A stretch of DNA of 64,000 bases, taken from positions 496,001 to 560,000 of the forward strand of contig JADJGF010000001.1 of the NCBI GenBank assembly GCA_016708125.1. The letters are read 5' to 3'. Under the pieces are notes generated by a model that did no database searches, was not told the DNA's origin, and saw only the letters and a program-made list of their open reading frames with translations. Made by a program: the position numbers and the translations under genes. Shown here one piece after another: positions 35,981-43,950 of this stretch (the stretch's first letter is position 1; each line of letters begins with the position of its first letter). Source of the DNA: Ignavibacteriota bacterium. GTDB taxonomy: Bacteria > Bacteroidota > Ignavibacteria > Ignavibacteriales > Melioribacteraceae.

Positions 35981-36019
35981 TCTGTGAAAATTTGCGTATT
36001 CAGTGTTATCAGCGTTCTA
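35981..36019. repeat. Right inverted repeat of the GxxExxY cassette
   Basis: Read on the minus strand it begins TAGAACGCTGATAACACTGA. The outer end overlaps the last codons and the TGA stop of lnt (36009-36019). It is the counterpart of 35555-35596 and is also related to 39946-40004. Confidence 0.7.
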
Positions 36020-37643
36020 TTATTTTTTTAAATATTGTTATAAAAATTACAAGTAATGAAATACAAATACTTATATATGGTAATAACAATGGATACTTTG
36101 TAAAAAAAGTTTTGTTATTTCTTAGTTCAACATCGCCGACCAAAACAGTTTTAGTAAACATTTTCGTATCTGATAAAGTTTCACCCAATGGATTTATGAT
36201 ACAACTTATTCCACCATTTGCAGCTCTTACAAGCGATCTTCTATTTTCAACAGCTCTTAAAACATGAATTTCCTTGTGCTGATATGGACCGCTTGAATTT
36301 CCATACCAGCTATCATTTGTAACAACACTAATAAATTCAGCACCTTTATCAACAAACGCAGAAATAAAATCCGGATAAATCGCTTCAATACAAATAACAC
36401 CGCCAACTTTATAATTTGTCAAATTATTTTTTGCAGAAAAAACTACAGTGTCGGTGCCAGTATTCCAACTCGAAATCCCAACATTCCATTTAATCCATTT
36501 TCCAAGAATGGGGAATTCTTCAACCAAAGGGACTTTTTCACCAAAAGGAACAAGCTTAATTTTTCCATATTGTTCAACATTTGTATTGGGTGAAAAAAAT
36601 AATATCGAGTTGTAACTAGTGTAAAAATATTTACTGTTCTTCATCGGTTTTGCATTTTCCGGTGCTGATAAAGAATCAGTGAAAAAATTTGCGTGAGGCA
36701 TTCCGGTTAAAATTGAAATTTTATTTGAATCAACAAAATTTTGAATTTTCAGAGTTTCATTTTTATAACTATCTAATAATAAATAAACCGGCAAAGCAGT
36801 TTCGGGCCACATAATTAATTCTGCCTTTTTTAAAATTGCTTCTTTCGATAAATCCAAATACAGATTAATTTGTTCATCTAAATTTCCAACTTCCCATTTT
36901 TTATTAGGATTCAAATTTGGTTGAACTAATCCAACTTTAACTTTTTTAGTACTTTCTTTATAATTATTAATTTTAATCATTCCGTAAATAATTGGAATAA
37001 GTAATATCAGTAGAAAAGAAATTACATATTTACAATTGCATTTTCTGTTTTCATTATAATTTTGAAAAAGTTTATATGCAAAAATATTTGTGTAAATTAT
37101 TAATATAGTAAGTCCATATGAGCCAATAATATCAGCTATTTGAATGTACGATGTTAAATACGGAAGTGCATTACTTAACGAAAGCCATGGAAATTTAAAG
37201 TCAGTTATAGAATAAATATATTCATAAAAAAGCCAAAACCACGGAAGAAGAAACAATGCAATATTTTTATTTATATATTTTTTTGTGAAATAGTAAAGGG
37301 TAGAAGGAATTAAAAATACAATTGGATTAAAAAACATTAATATTGATCCGGAAAGCATTAAGAAAGGATCGGCATCTTTTGTCCAGCTTCCAACCCAATA
37401 AAGTGTAAATATGTTAAAGAAAAATATTGTGAAATATGTAAATCTATTAATCTCCGCAAGCGTATTTCTTTTTTCAATTACAATTAAGAAAGGAATTAAT
37501 GCTGAAAATATTAAATAAGTTAACGGAATTGGCGGGAATGATAATCCCAATAAAATTCCGGAAAGTAAACCGAGTAATAATTCCTTTCTATTTTCTTTTT
37601 TTTGTTCGCGGGATTTATATGATCTAAATATTTTTTTCAGCAT
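36009..37643 (-). CDS. lnt: Apolipoprotein N-acyltransferase
   Basis: A 544-residue inner-membrane enzyme adding the third acyl chain to lipoproteins. The N-terminal half has about six to seven membrane spans (starting at LLLGLLSGILLGLSFPP) and the periplasmic nitrilase domain follows: catalytic glutamate in MWPETALP (E281), lysine in VPFGEKVP (K370) and cysteine in GVICIEAIYPD (C418), all intact. A final membrane span closes the protein. The last residues (ER) and the stop come from the right-hand repeat of the GxxExxY cassette. The start overlaps the end of the DedA gene by 20 bases. Confidence 0.95.
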   Translation of the reverse strand: MLKKIFRSYKSREQKKENRKELLLGLLSGILLGLSFPPIPLTYLIFSALIPFLIVIEKRNTLAEINRFTYFTIFFFNIFTLYWVGSWTKDADPFLMLSGSILMFFNPIVFLIPSTLYYFTKKYINKNIALFLLPWFWLFYEYIYSITDFKFPWLSLSNALPYLTSYIQIADIIGSYGLTILIIYTNIFAYKLFQNYNENRKCNCKYVISFLLILLIPIIYGMIKINNYKESTKKVKVGLVQPNLNPNKKWEVGNLDEQINLYLDLSKEAILKKAELIMWPETALPVYLLLDSYKNETLKIQNFVDSNKISILTGMPHANFFTDSLSAPENAKPMKNSKYFYTSYNSILFFSPNTNVEQYGKIKLVPFGEKVPLVEEFPILGKWIKWNVGISSWNTGTDTVVFSAKNNLTNYKVGGVICIEAIYPDFISAFVDKGAEFISVVTNDSWYGNSSGPYQHKEIHVLRAVENRRSLVRAANGGISCIINPLGETLSDTKMFTKTVLVGDVELRNNKTFFTKYPLLLPYISICISLLVIFITIFKKIIER

Positions 37644-38247
37644 TGTTCTTTCTTTTTTTTAGAAAATATTTTATCGTAAAATAAATTACTACAAGTATTG
37701 TAATTCCCAATCCAATATTAGAATAAGTTTGAAGATAATAATCTATTTGCTGAATATTATTTCCTAAAGTCATCCCCAAATAAATAATTAGAAAGTTCCA
37801 AAGTAGTGCGCTTATTAAAGAATAGAAAAATGTTTTATAAACATTTAGTTCGTGAACTCCGGAGAAAAAACTAATTACAGATCTTGTTCCGGGTAAAAAT
37901 CTATTTGCTAAAATAATTTTGTAACCGTACTTGGTAAACCATTCATCAGTTTTGTGAAGTGCATCTTGACTAATAAACTTAAGCTTTCCCGAGCGTAAAA
38001 CTTTTTCGCTTAAAAAAAATCCAACGTAATACATAAGAATAAATCCTAATGCGCTTCCAATACTTGTAATTAATAAAATTGGAATAAACCCAACTGAAGT
38101 TGACGAAATTAAAGAAGCCCCAACTACAACAACAACATCGCTTGGAGATGGCGGAAAAACATTTTCAATAAATGCAAAAAAGAAAAGTATAATATAAATC
38201 CAACTTGTTTCTAAAGTGCTGATGTAAGCAATAATTTCTTCTAACAT
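37624..38247 (-). CDS. DedA family membrane protein
   Basis: A 207-residue membrane protein of the DedA/SNARE-associated family, several of which transport or flip undecaprenyl phosphate or maintain membrane homeostasis. Motifs: FIENVFPPSPSDVVVVVG near residue 27, SALGFILMYYVGFFL, and the signature FLPGTRSVISFFSGVHEL with the basic residue pattern. Five or so spans are seen. It overlaps both neighbours (lnt by 20 bases; one base with ispF), so it is part of the same operon. Confidence 0.9.
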   Translation of the reverse strand: MLEEIIAYISTLETSWIYIILFFFAFIENVFPPSPSDVVVVVGASLISSTSVGFIPILLITSIGSALGFILMYYVGFFLSEKVLRSGKLKFISQDALHKTDEWFTKYGYKIILANRFLPGTRSVISFFSGVHELNVYKTFFYSLISALLWNFLIIYLGMTLGNNIQQIDYYLQTYSNIGLGITILVVIYFTIKYFLKKRKNNAEKNI

Positions 38248-38735
38248 TAATCACCTAAATCTTGAAATACGAGAACAGTAGAATATGCTTGCGCACCTTT
38301 TTCTTCACCAACAAAACCTAATTTTTCCGATGTAGTTGCTTTCACTGAAATTTGATCAACATTTAGATTTAGTATTTCTGCAATACTTTTTCTGATTGCA
38401 AAAATGTAATCTTTCAATTTAGGTTTTTCCATCACAATTGTTGAATCGATATTTGAAATTTTATAACCTTTATTTTTAATTAGTTCACTAACTTTTTTCA
38501 ATAAAATTTTGCTGTCAATATTTTTATAAGATTGGTCTGTATCCGGAAAATGCTGACCAATATCTCCAAGCGCTAAAGCTCCCAACAAAGCATCGCAAAT
38601 TGCATGAAGTAAAACATCAGCATCTGAGTGACCTAGCAAACCTTTTTCAGAAGGAATTTCAATTCCGCCTAAAAATAATTTTCTATTTCCCGAAAATGCA
38701 TGAACATCATAACCGAAGCCGGTTCTAAAATTCAT
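38247..38735 (-). CDS. ispF: 2-C-methyl-D-erythritol 2,4-cyclodiphosphate synthase
   Basis: A 162-residue enzyme of the MEP isoprenoid pathway. Metal-binding GYDVHAF (D9, H11) opens it, followed by GLLGHSDADVLLHAICDALLGA, GDIGQHFPDTD and the closing ATTSEKLGFVGEEKG. Length is standard. Single-base overlaps with the genes on both sides indicate tight coupling. No other MEP pathway gene is in the window. Confidence 0.96.
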   Translation of the reverse strand: MNFRTGFGYDVHAFSGNRKLFLGGIEIPSEKGLLGHSDADVLLHAICDALLGALALGDIGQHFPDTDQSYKNIDSKILLKKVSELIKNKGYKISNIDSTIVMEKPKLKDYIFAIRKSIAEILNLNVDQISVKATTSEKLGFVGEEKGAQAYSTVLVFQDLGD

Positions 38736-39022
38736 TAAAATCTCCTTATTTCAAAAGTTGAAAATTCTCCGACAAAACTTTGCCAAGAAATTTTTATATC
38801 TCTAACATCGGCGTGCATTGGTCCAATTTTTAAATGATTGAATAATTCTTCAATTTGATATTTTTCACCTTCCGCAACCGTTAAAACTGTACCATCATAT
38901 TGATTTTTTGTGTAACCGACTAAATTCAATTCCAAAGCTTTTCGCAAAACAAAATATCTAAAACCAACTCCTTGCACCAAACCGGAAACAATTATTTCCA
39001 CTCTAATTTTTTGGTTTTCCAT
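38735..39022 (-). CDS. acyP: Acylphosphatase
   Basis: A 95-residue small enzyme that hydrolyses acyl phosphates. The signature VSGLVQGVGFRYFV holds the catalytic arginine in its usual place; GYTKNQYDGTVLTVAEG contains the catalytic asparagine (KN). Length is that of the family. It overlaps the DMT transporter gene by 20 bases and the ispF start by one. Confidence 0.92.
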   Translation of the reverse strand: MENQKIRVEIIVSGLVQGVGFRYFVLRKALELNLVGYTKNQYDGTVLTVAEGEKYQIEELFNHLKIGPMHADVRDIKISWQSFVGEFSTFEIRRF

Positions 39023-39929
39023 TTTTTATAAATATATTTTCATACAATTCAGAAATAAACAAACCCAGCATAATCAATGCTGCGCCGAAGTATCCAAAAT
39101 TAGTTATTTTTTCTCCTAATATAAAGAATGCAAAAATTGCCGCAAAAATTGGCTCAAATGAAAAAATAATTCCCGCTTTTGCCGGTGTTACATCTTTCTG
39201 ATATTTTGTTTGAAGCGCCGTTGTAATTAATGTTGCAAAAATTGATGTATATAAAATTCCGCCAATTAAATTATTTGTTAAATCAATTTTAAAATGTTCT
39301 AAATTAATTCCGGAAAAAAATAAAGAAAATATTATCGCTAAAATTGCAGTCGTAATAATCTGCAAAAAAAGTAAAACCCAAAATTCATGTTTGGTTGTTT
39401 CAATATCTAAATAAATAATATAGATTGCGAAAAAGAAAGCGCAGATTAAGGTTAAGCCGTCACCAAGATTAAAGTTTGTTGCAATGTCTTCAAATAAATT
39501 TAAAATTGAATTTCCGCCGCTTGATAAAAATGCAATTCCTATCATCACCAGAATAGAACCGAGAATTACTCCTTTTGTTGGAATTCTTTTTTCAATAATT
39601 GTTTGAAGAATTGGAATCATAATTACAGTTGTTCCAGTAAAAAATCCGGATTTTGTTGCCGATGTATATTTTAATCCAATAGTCTGAACTGCAAAACCGA
39701 TGAACAACAAAATACCTAATAAAATTCCCGCATTAAAATTTTGCTTTGTAAATTTTTTTTTAATTATAAACGGAAGTAAAAATATTCCGGCAATTAAAAA
39801 TCGTAATGCAATAAATGCCATTGAGGAAATATCATTCAATGATTCTTTGACAATTACAAAAGTTGCTCCCCAAAGTAATGTTATTAAAAGTAGAATTGCT
39901 TCAGATTTATATTTTTTTTGTAATATCAT
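39003..39929 (-). CDS. EamA/DMT family transporter
   Basis: A 308-residue protein with ten membrane spans in two EamA repeats. The first repeat opens with LLLITLLWGATFVIVK and includes FIALRFLIAGIF; the second closes with SFEPIFAAIFAFFILGEK. Members export amino acids or other metabolites; the substrate is not predictable. It leads the minus-strand run into acyP, ispF, DedA and lnt. A 59-bp repeat lies 17 bp upstream of its start, so its promoter may involve or be displaced by it. Confidence 0.88.
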   Translation of the reverse strand: MILQKKYKSEAILLLITLLWGATFVIVKESLNDISSMAFIALRFLIAGIFLLPFIIKKKFTKQNFNAGILLGILLFIGFAVQTIGLKYTSATKSGFFTGTTVIMIPILQTIIEKRIPTKGVILGSILVMIGIAFLSSGGNSILNLFEDIATNFNLGDGLTLICAFFFAIYIIYLDIETTKHEFWVLLFLQIITTAILAIIFSLFFSGINLEHFKIDLTNNLIGGILYTSIFATLITTALQTKYQKDVTPAKAGIIFSFEPIFAAIFAFFILGEKITNFGYFGAALIMLGLFISELYENIFIKNGKPKN

Positions 39930-39945
39930 TTTTCATAAAAAAAAA

Positions 39946-40004
39946 TAGAACGCTGATTTTTTAGATCATAATAAATCATAACAATCATAATTATCTGCGT
40001 TCCA
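39946..40004. repeat. 59-bp MITE-like inverted-repeat element
   Basis: The ends are TAGAACGCTGAT and (reversed) TGGAACGCAGAT, matching at ten of twelve positions, around an AT-rich centre with repeats of ATCATA. The end sequence is that of the GxxExxY cassette repeats, 4 kb away. No coding capacity. It lies between the DMT gene start and the era stop. Confidence 0.65.
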
Positions 40005-40012
40005 TTGATTAT

Positions 40013-40912
40013 TTAATTACTATAACCAAAATTTTTAAGCATGTTTTCATCTTTACGCCAATTGGGTTTTACCTTAACAAACAATTCCAAAAAAACTTCT
40101 CGCATTAAAAATTCTTCTATAGATTTTCTGGAAAGTTCACCCAACTTTTTAATCGATGTTCCTTTTTTTCCAAGAATAATCGGCTTCTGAGAATCACGCT
40201 CTACAATTATTGAGGCAGAAATATAATCTTTTCGGTTTTCTCTTTCTAAAAATTGATCGATTACTACTTCAACCGAATATGGAATTTCATCTTTATATAA
40301 TTCAAAAACTTTTTCTCTAATTTTTTCGGCGACAAAAAACTTTTCGGGTTCATCCGTTAATTGATCTTCGGGAAAATATTTTGGATGTTCCGGTAAAAAT
40401 TCTACAATTTTTGAAAGCAATGAATCAATATTGTAATTCTCAATAGCAGAAATCGGAATTATATTTTCAAACAATTTTTCATTCTCAAAATGTAAAATTG
40501 AATTTTTAATTTTTTCTTCATTTGATAAATCAATTTTGTTTATTGCAAGAATTTTTTTTTGCTTCTTATTTGAAATAAATTTTTTGATACTTTCTTTTTC
40601 AAAAGATTTAATTTCAACATCTATATTTTGCGCATCCAATAGAAACACAAGAATATCGGCATCTTGAACCGAAAGATCAACGTAATCCAATAATTTTTCT
40701 TGAAGTAAATATTTAGGCTCTAAAATTCCGGGAGTATCTAAAAAAACAATTTGAAATTCTTTTGTATCCAAAATTCCTAAAATTCTTTTACGCGTAGTCT
40801 GCGGCTTATTTGTAATTATTGATAAATCTTCTCCGATTAATTTATTCATCAAAGTTGATTTACCGACATTTGGTTTGCCGATTATTGTTACAAATCCGGA
40901 TTTAGTTTTCAT
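40013..40912 (-). CDS. era: GTPase Era
   Basis: A 299-residue GTPase needed for 16S rRNA processing and 30S assembly. G domain: GKPNVGKSTLMN (G1), the TTRKRILG switch, DTPGI (G3) and NKID (G4). The C-terminal KH domain contains ILGKKGTSIKKLGELSR and closes with FLELFVKVKPNWR. All motifs are standard. It follows the hairpin that ends the sigma/anti-sigma unit and has its own start. Confidence 0.95.
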   Translation of the reverse strand: MKTKSGFVTIIGKPNVGKSTLMNKLIGEDLSIITNKPQTTRKRILGILDTKEFQIVFLDTPGILEPKYLLQEKLLDYVDLSVQDADILVFLLDAQNIDVEIKSFEKESIKKFISNKKQKKILAINKIDLSNEEKIKNSILHFENEKLFENIIPISAIENYNIDSLLSKIVEFLPEHPKYFPEDQLTDEPEKFFVAEKIREKVFELYKDEIPYSVEVVIDQFLERENRKDYISASIIVERDSQKPIILGKKGTSIKKLGELSRKSIEEFLMREVFLELFVKVKPNWRKDENMLKNFGYSN

Positions 40913-40995
40913 AGTTTTATCAAAAATTATTTGTAAAGATAATTAAAATTGATTTGGGAATTTTTTAAATAAGAAATGTGGAAGTGAGATTATTT

Positions 40996-41028
40996 AAAGA
41001 TCAGATCTTTTTGAAAGATCGGATCTTT
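40996..41028 (-). terminator. Hairpin after the sigma/anti-sigma operon
   Basis: Two related palindromic segments (AAAGATCAGATCTTT and AAAGATCGGATCTTT) pair as a 15-bp stem with one mismatch and a three-base loop. It lies about 75 bp beyond the anti-sigma gene stop. The T-run after it is short, so termination is likely rather than certain. Confidence 0.55.
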
Positions 41029-41042
41029 AAATATAGTTTTTA

Positions 41043-41073
41043 GATTCCCGGTTAAAACGTTCGGGAATGACAA
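41043..41073 (-). repeat. TGTCAT-type intergenic repeat
   Basis: Reverse strand TTTGTCATTCCCGAACG through GGGAATC; ATTCCCG and CGGGAAT pair as a small hairpin. It belongs with the units at 24656, 43813 and 43860. Confidence 0.5.
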
Positions 41074-41104
41074 ACTAATTATTATAAGAGAAAAAAATAA
41101 TCAT

Positions 41105-41626
41105 CTAAAATTGTTTCATTCTATTTTTAAAATCTTTGAATGAGTTTAGAGAAAAATAAAAACTAAGTAAAATTATAAATCCGAATAAACCGGATAATGT
41201 TCTAAAAATATCATTTTTAAAAATTTTACTTAAAAAAGAAATTATCGGCTGAAAATAATTACTGGTGTAATCAATATAAGAAACTGTCTGCTGAACAAAT
41301 TTAAGATCGCCCAGAAATGAGAAAAAGAAGTATAATGCTATGATTAAAAAGGCTAACAAAGTTACAAGAATTCCTTTGAAAAAATAATTTTTCTGAATTT
41401 TAACATTTAGTTTAGAAATAATTTTTCCCATCACAAGTTCGGTAATATTTATTGGTGCTGAATGTAAAGGAATTTCATTTAGATTTTCATGAATATATTT
41501 CTGCGTTGTAAACTTTGCTCTAAATTCTAAATTATTTTTTAGCAAATCTTTTATTGTATTTAATTCATCAGAATCAATTTCATTATCCAAAAATTTATTT
41601 ATAAGTTCATCAAAATTATTTTTCAT
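41105..41626 (-). CDS. Putative anti-sigma factor
   Basis: A 173-residue protein. The N-terminal part (NNFDELINKFLDNEIDSDELNTIKDLL) resembles the short helical anti-sigma region seen in Bacteroidota proteins paired with ECF sigmas, without the zinc-binding HxxxCxxC motif. Two membrane segments (about 88-107 and 145-160) follow. It starts four bases before the stop of the sigma gene (ATGA) and shares its transcript. The role is inferred from position and layout; binding to the sigma has not been shown. Confidence 0.7.
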   Translation of the reverse strand: MKNNFDELINKFLDNEIDSDELNTIKDLLKNNLEFRAKFTTQKYIHENLNEIPLHSAPINITELVMGKIISKLNVKIQKNYFFKGILVTLLAFLIIALYFFFSFLGDLKFVQQTVSYIDYTSNYFQPIISFLSKIFKNDIFRTLSGLFGFIILLSFYFSLNSFKDFKNRMKQF

Positions 41627-42189
41627 TGTAATTCCTCTTGATAATTATGCTGGATAAGTAAATCTCTCAACAAATTTCTCGATCTATGTAAAAGTACTTT
41701 TGCATTAACAAGCGATAAATCTAAAACTTCGCTGACTTCTTTTATCGAAAGATTATCCATATAATATAAAATAAGAACAAGTGAATTTCGAATCGGCAAT
41801 TTATCAACCAAATTTAGTAAATATGTTTTTTTATTTTCGGAAATAGAATAAACTTCATCATCTATATTTTCAAAATAGTTTAGATCTTCAAAAGAATCCA
41901 TTTGCATTTCTATTTTGCGTTTTTTACTTGATAGAATTGTTAAGCCGGTATTATAAACAACCTTATAAAACCAAGTTGAAAATTGAGATTCATTTCTAAA
42001 ATTATTAAGCGAATTATAAGCTTTAATAAAACTATCTTGCAAAGCTTCTTCGGCATCCATTTTATTTTTCAAAATATTAACTAAAAGTGAAAAAGCTTTA
42101 TTTTTATATCTATCAATTATAAGAGAATAATCGTTAACATTTCCCTTTAGTACAGATTCAATTATTTCTATATCAGTAAGTTTTTTCAT
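41623..42189 (-). CDS. ECF-type RNA polymerase sigma factor
   Basis: A 188-residue sigma factor with region 2 (DRYKNKAFSLLVNILKNKMDAEEALQDSFIKAYNSLNNFR and FSTWFYKVVYN) and region 4 (LPIRNSLVLILYYMDNLSIKEVSEVLDLSLVNAKVLLHRSRNLLRDLL) and no regions 1 or 3. It is followed by a putative membrane anti-sigma factor. A GTAACC/GTCTAA promoter-like pair lies just before its start, and an inverted copy of GTAACC faces the divergent gene at 42325, as expected for a sigma that activates itself and a neighbour. Confidence 0.9.
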   Translation of the reverse strand: MKKLTDIEIIESVLKGNVNDYSLIIDRYKNKAFSLLVNILKNKMDAEEALQDSFIKAYNSLNNFRNESQFSTWFYKVVYNTGLTILSSKKRKIEMQMDSFEDLNYFENIDDEVYSISENKKTYLLNLVDKLPIRNSLVLILYYMDNLSIKEVSEVLDLSLVNAKVLLHRSRNLLRDLLIQHNYQEELQ

Positions 42190-42198
42190 CTTACAATT

Positions 42199-42274
42199 TT
42201 AGACTAAACTTACAAATAAAGGTTACAAATAAATTTTAAAATTTCGTGTAACCTTTTTGTTAGTTGTTATAGTC
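42199..42274. promoter_or_regulatory. Divergent ECF-type promoter elements
   Basis: AAAGGTTAC and GTAACCTTT form a perfect inverted pair (42218-42226 and 42248-42256). On the minus strand GTAACC is followed after 16 bases by GTCTAA (42204-42199), ten bases before the sigma start. On the plus strand GTAACC is followed after 18 bases by GTCAAA, 51 bases before the gene at 42325. Paired -35 and -10 boxes of an autoregulated sigma are the natural reading. Confidence 0.55.
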
Positions 42275-42324
42275 AAAAGTATTGAGAATAAAATTCTATT
42301 GCAAAACAAATTAGGAGATATAAA

Positions 42325-42693
42325 ATGAACCCAGAAATAATGGAAGGAATAACCGGAATTTTAATAACAACTGTAATTGGATTAGTTATTGTAACTTTTT
42401 TTTATTTTAGATCAAAAGAACGCCAAATGATGATTGAAAAAGGATTGGCACCGGAACAAATTGCTGAATTATTCAGATCTAAAAAAAATCCATATATTTG
42501 GTTAAAATTAGGTGTAATAATAATTGGTGCCGGACTTGGTATTGGGTTTGGTGTTATTGCGGATCATGCTGATTTAAATGAAGGATTGATTCCACTTTCA
42601 ATAATTACACTAAGCGGTTTGGGTTTTGTAGCTGCATTTTTTGTTTCAAGAAAGTTTGAAAAAGAAGATGAGAAAACTGAAAAGCTGAGTTAA
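42325..42693 (+). CDS. DUF6249-like membrane protein
   Basis: A 122-residue protein with three membrane spans (about 10-28, 53-75, 80-97). The segment KERQMMIEKGLAPEQIAELF between spans 1 and 2 is typical of DUF6249 proteins, which in Bacteroidota commonly lie beside ECF sigma genes. The function is unknown. GGAG before the ATG is a good ribosome site. The promoter is probably read by the divergent sigma factor. Confidence 0.8.
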   Translation: MNPEIMEGITGILITTVIGLVIVTFFYFRSKERQMMIEKGLAPEQIAELFRSKKNPYIWLKLGVIIIGAGLGIGFGVIADHADLNEGLIPLSIITLSGLGFVAAFFVSRKFEKEDEKTEKLS

Positions 42694-42770
42694 ATTTTCA
42701 TACCGATTTGAAAATTTACAATACTGGCATATAATAAATTTTTAAATTAGAATTTATTAAAAGTGAAATC

Positions 42771-42806
42771 AAAGATGCGATCTTGTTAAAAGATCGCATC
42801 TTTTTT
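42771..42806. terminator. Terminator between DUF6249 gene and trxB
   Basis: AAAGATGCGATCTT and AAGATCGCATCTTT pair perfectly over 14 bp around GTTAA, with six Ts on the plus side. It lies between two convergent genes, so it may act in both directions. Confidence 0.85.
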
Positions 42807-42817
42807 ATGTTGAATAT

Positions 42818-43771
42818 TTAAGCTAATTCCTTTTCTTCAAGCCAACGTTGAGCATCCAAAGCTGCCATACAACCCGTTCCGGCTGCTGTAATTGCTTGGC
42901 GATAAGTTTTATCGGCAACATCTCCGGCAGCTAAAACACCTTCAATATTTGTATGAGTAGAACCGGCTTTAACTTTTAAATATCCGGTTTCATCCATTTC
43001 CAATTTACCGTTAAATATTTTTGTATTCGGCTGATGTCCAATTGCTATAAAAATTCCGTCAACTTTTACTTCTTCAGAGCTTCCGTCTTTTGTATTTTCC
43101 AAAATTGCGCCGGTTACTTTTTTATGTCCCATCATGTTTACTTCGCCAAGAACTTCTTTAATTGTTTGATTCAAAGCAAACTTAATTTTGGGATTTTTCT
43201 TAGCTCTATCAATCATAATTTGAGATGCTCTAAATTCATCTCTTCTATGCACAATTAAAACTTCCGAAGCAAAATTTGTTAAATAATTTGCTTCTTCCAT
43301 TGCAGTATCGCCGCCGCCTACAACAATTACTTTTAAACCTTTATAGAAAAATCCATCGCAAGTTGCACATGCAGAAACACCATAACCCATATAGTTTTTC
43401 TCACTTTCAGTTCCCAACAATTTTGCGCTCGCTCCGGTGGAAATAATTACAGCATCGGCAGTAATTTCTTTATCTTCAGCTTTTAACTTAAACGGTCTTT
43501 GCGAAAAATCAACTTCTGTAATTTCTTTGAATTCACATTTTGCGCCAAATTTGCATGCTTGCTTTCTCATTACATCCATCAACTCTGGCCCTTGAATTCC
43601 ATTTTCAAAACCGGGATAATTTTCAACTTCTGTAGTAATTGTTAATTGTCCGCCCGGCTGCATTCCTTCATAAATTACGGGATTCATATTTGCTCTTGCA
43701 GCGTAAATTGCAGCGGTTAATCCGGCTGGACCAGAACCAATTATTACAATTTTATGATGATTTTCTGACAT
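42818..43771 (-). CDS. trxB: Thioredoxin reductase
   Basis: A 317-residue FAD/NADPH enzyme that reduces thioredoxin. FAD motif GSGPAGLTAAIYAARA at residue 12, the redox pair CATC in GVSACATCDGFFYKG, the NADPH motif VGGGDTAMEEA, and the closing AAGDVADKTYRQAITAAGTGCMAALDA. Standard length and all residues present. GGAGT before the ATG is a ribosome site. It is followed by a terminator. Confidence 0.96.
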   Translation of the reverse strand: MSENHHKIVIIGSGPAGLTAAIYAARANMNPVIYEGMQPGGQLTITTEVENYPGFENGIQGPELMDVMRKQACKFGAKCEFKEITEVDFSQRPFKLKAEDKEITADAVIISTGASAKLLGTESEKNYMGYGVSACATCDGFFYKGLKVIVVGGGDTAMEEANYLTNFASEVLIVHRRDEFRASQIMIDRAKKNPKIKFALNQTIKEVLGEVNMMGHKKVTGAILENTKDGSSEEVKVDGIFIAIGHQPNTKIFNGKLEMDETGYLKVKAGSTHTNIEGVLAAGDVADKTYRQAITAAGTGCMAALDAQRWLEEKELA

Positions 43772-43812
43772 TTTTTTACTCCAAATTAATACTTTTTAAA
43801 TTTTCCAATCTT

Positions 43813-43905
43813 TGTCATTTCCGAATGTTTTTATCGGAAATCCATTTTTCAACTTTTCTGGATTCCCAATCAAGCTTGCCTGCGGTAAGCAGGTTGGGAA
43901 TGACA
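43813..43905. repeat. Pair of facing TGTCAT-type repeats
   Basis: Unit 1 (43813-43843) opens TGTCATTTCCGA and closes TCGGAAATCC; unit 2 (43860-43905) is inverted, opening GGATTCCCAA and closing TTGGGAATGACA. Each forms a hairpin and together they make a larger inverted repeat. They fill the gap between queG and trxB. Confidence 0.6.
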
Positions 43906-43950
43906 TAACTTTTTTTATTTAAGATTAGATACAATTTTCCTTTTTTAGTT

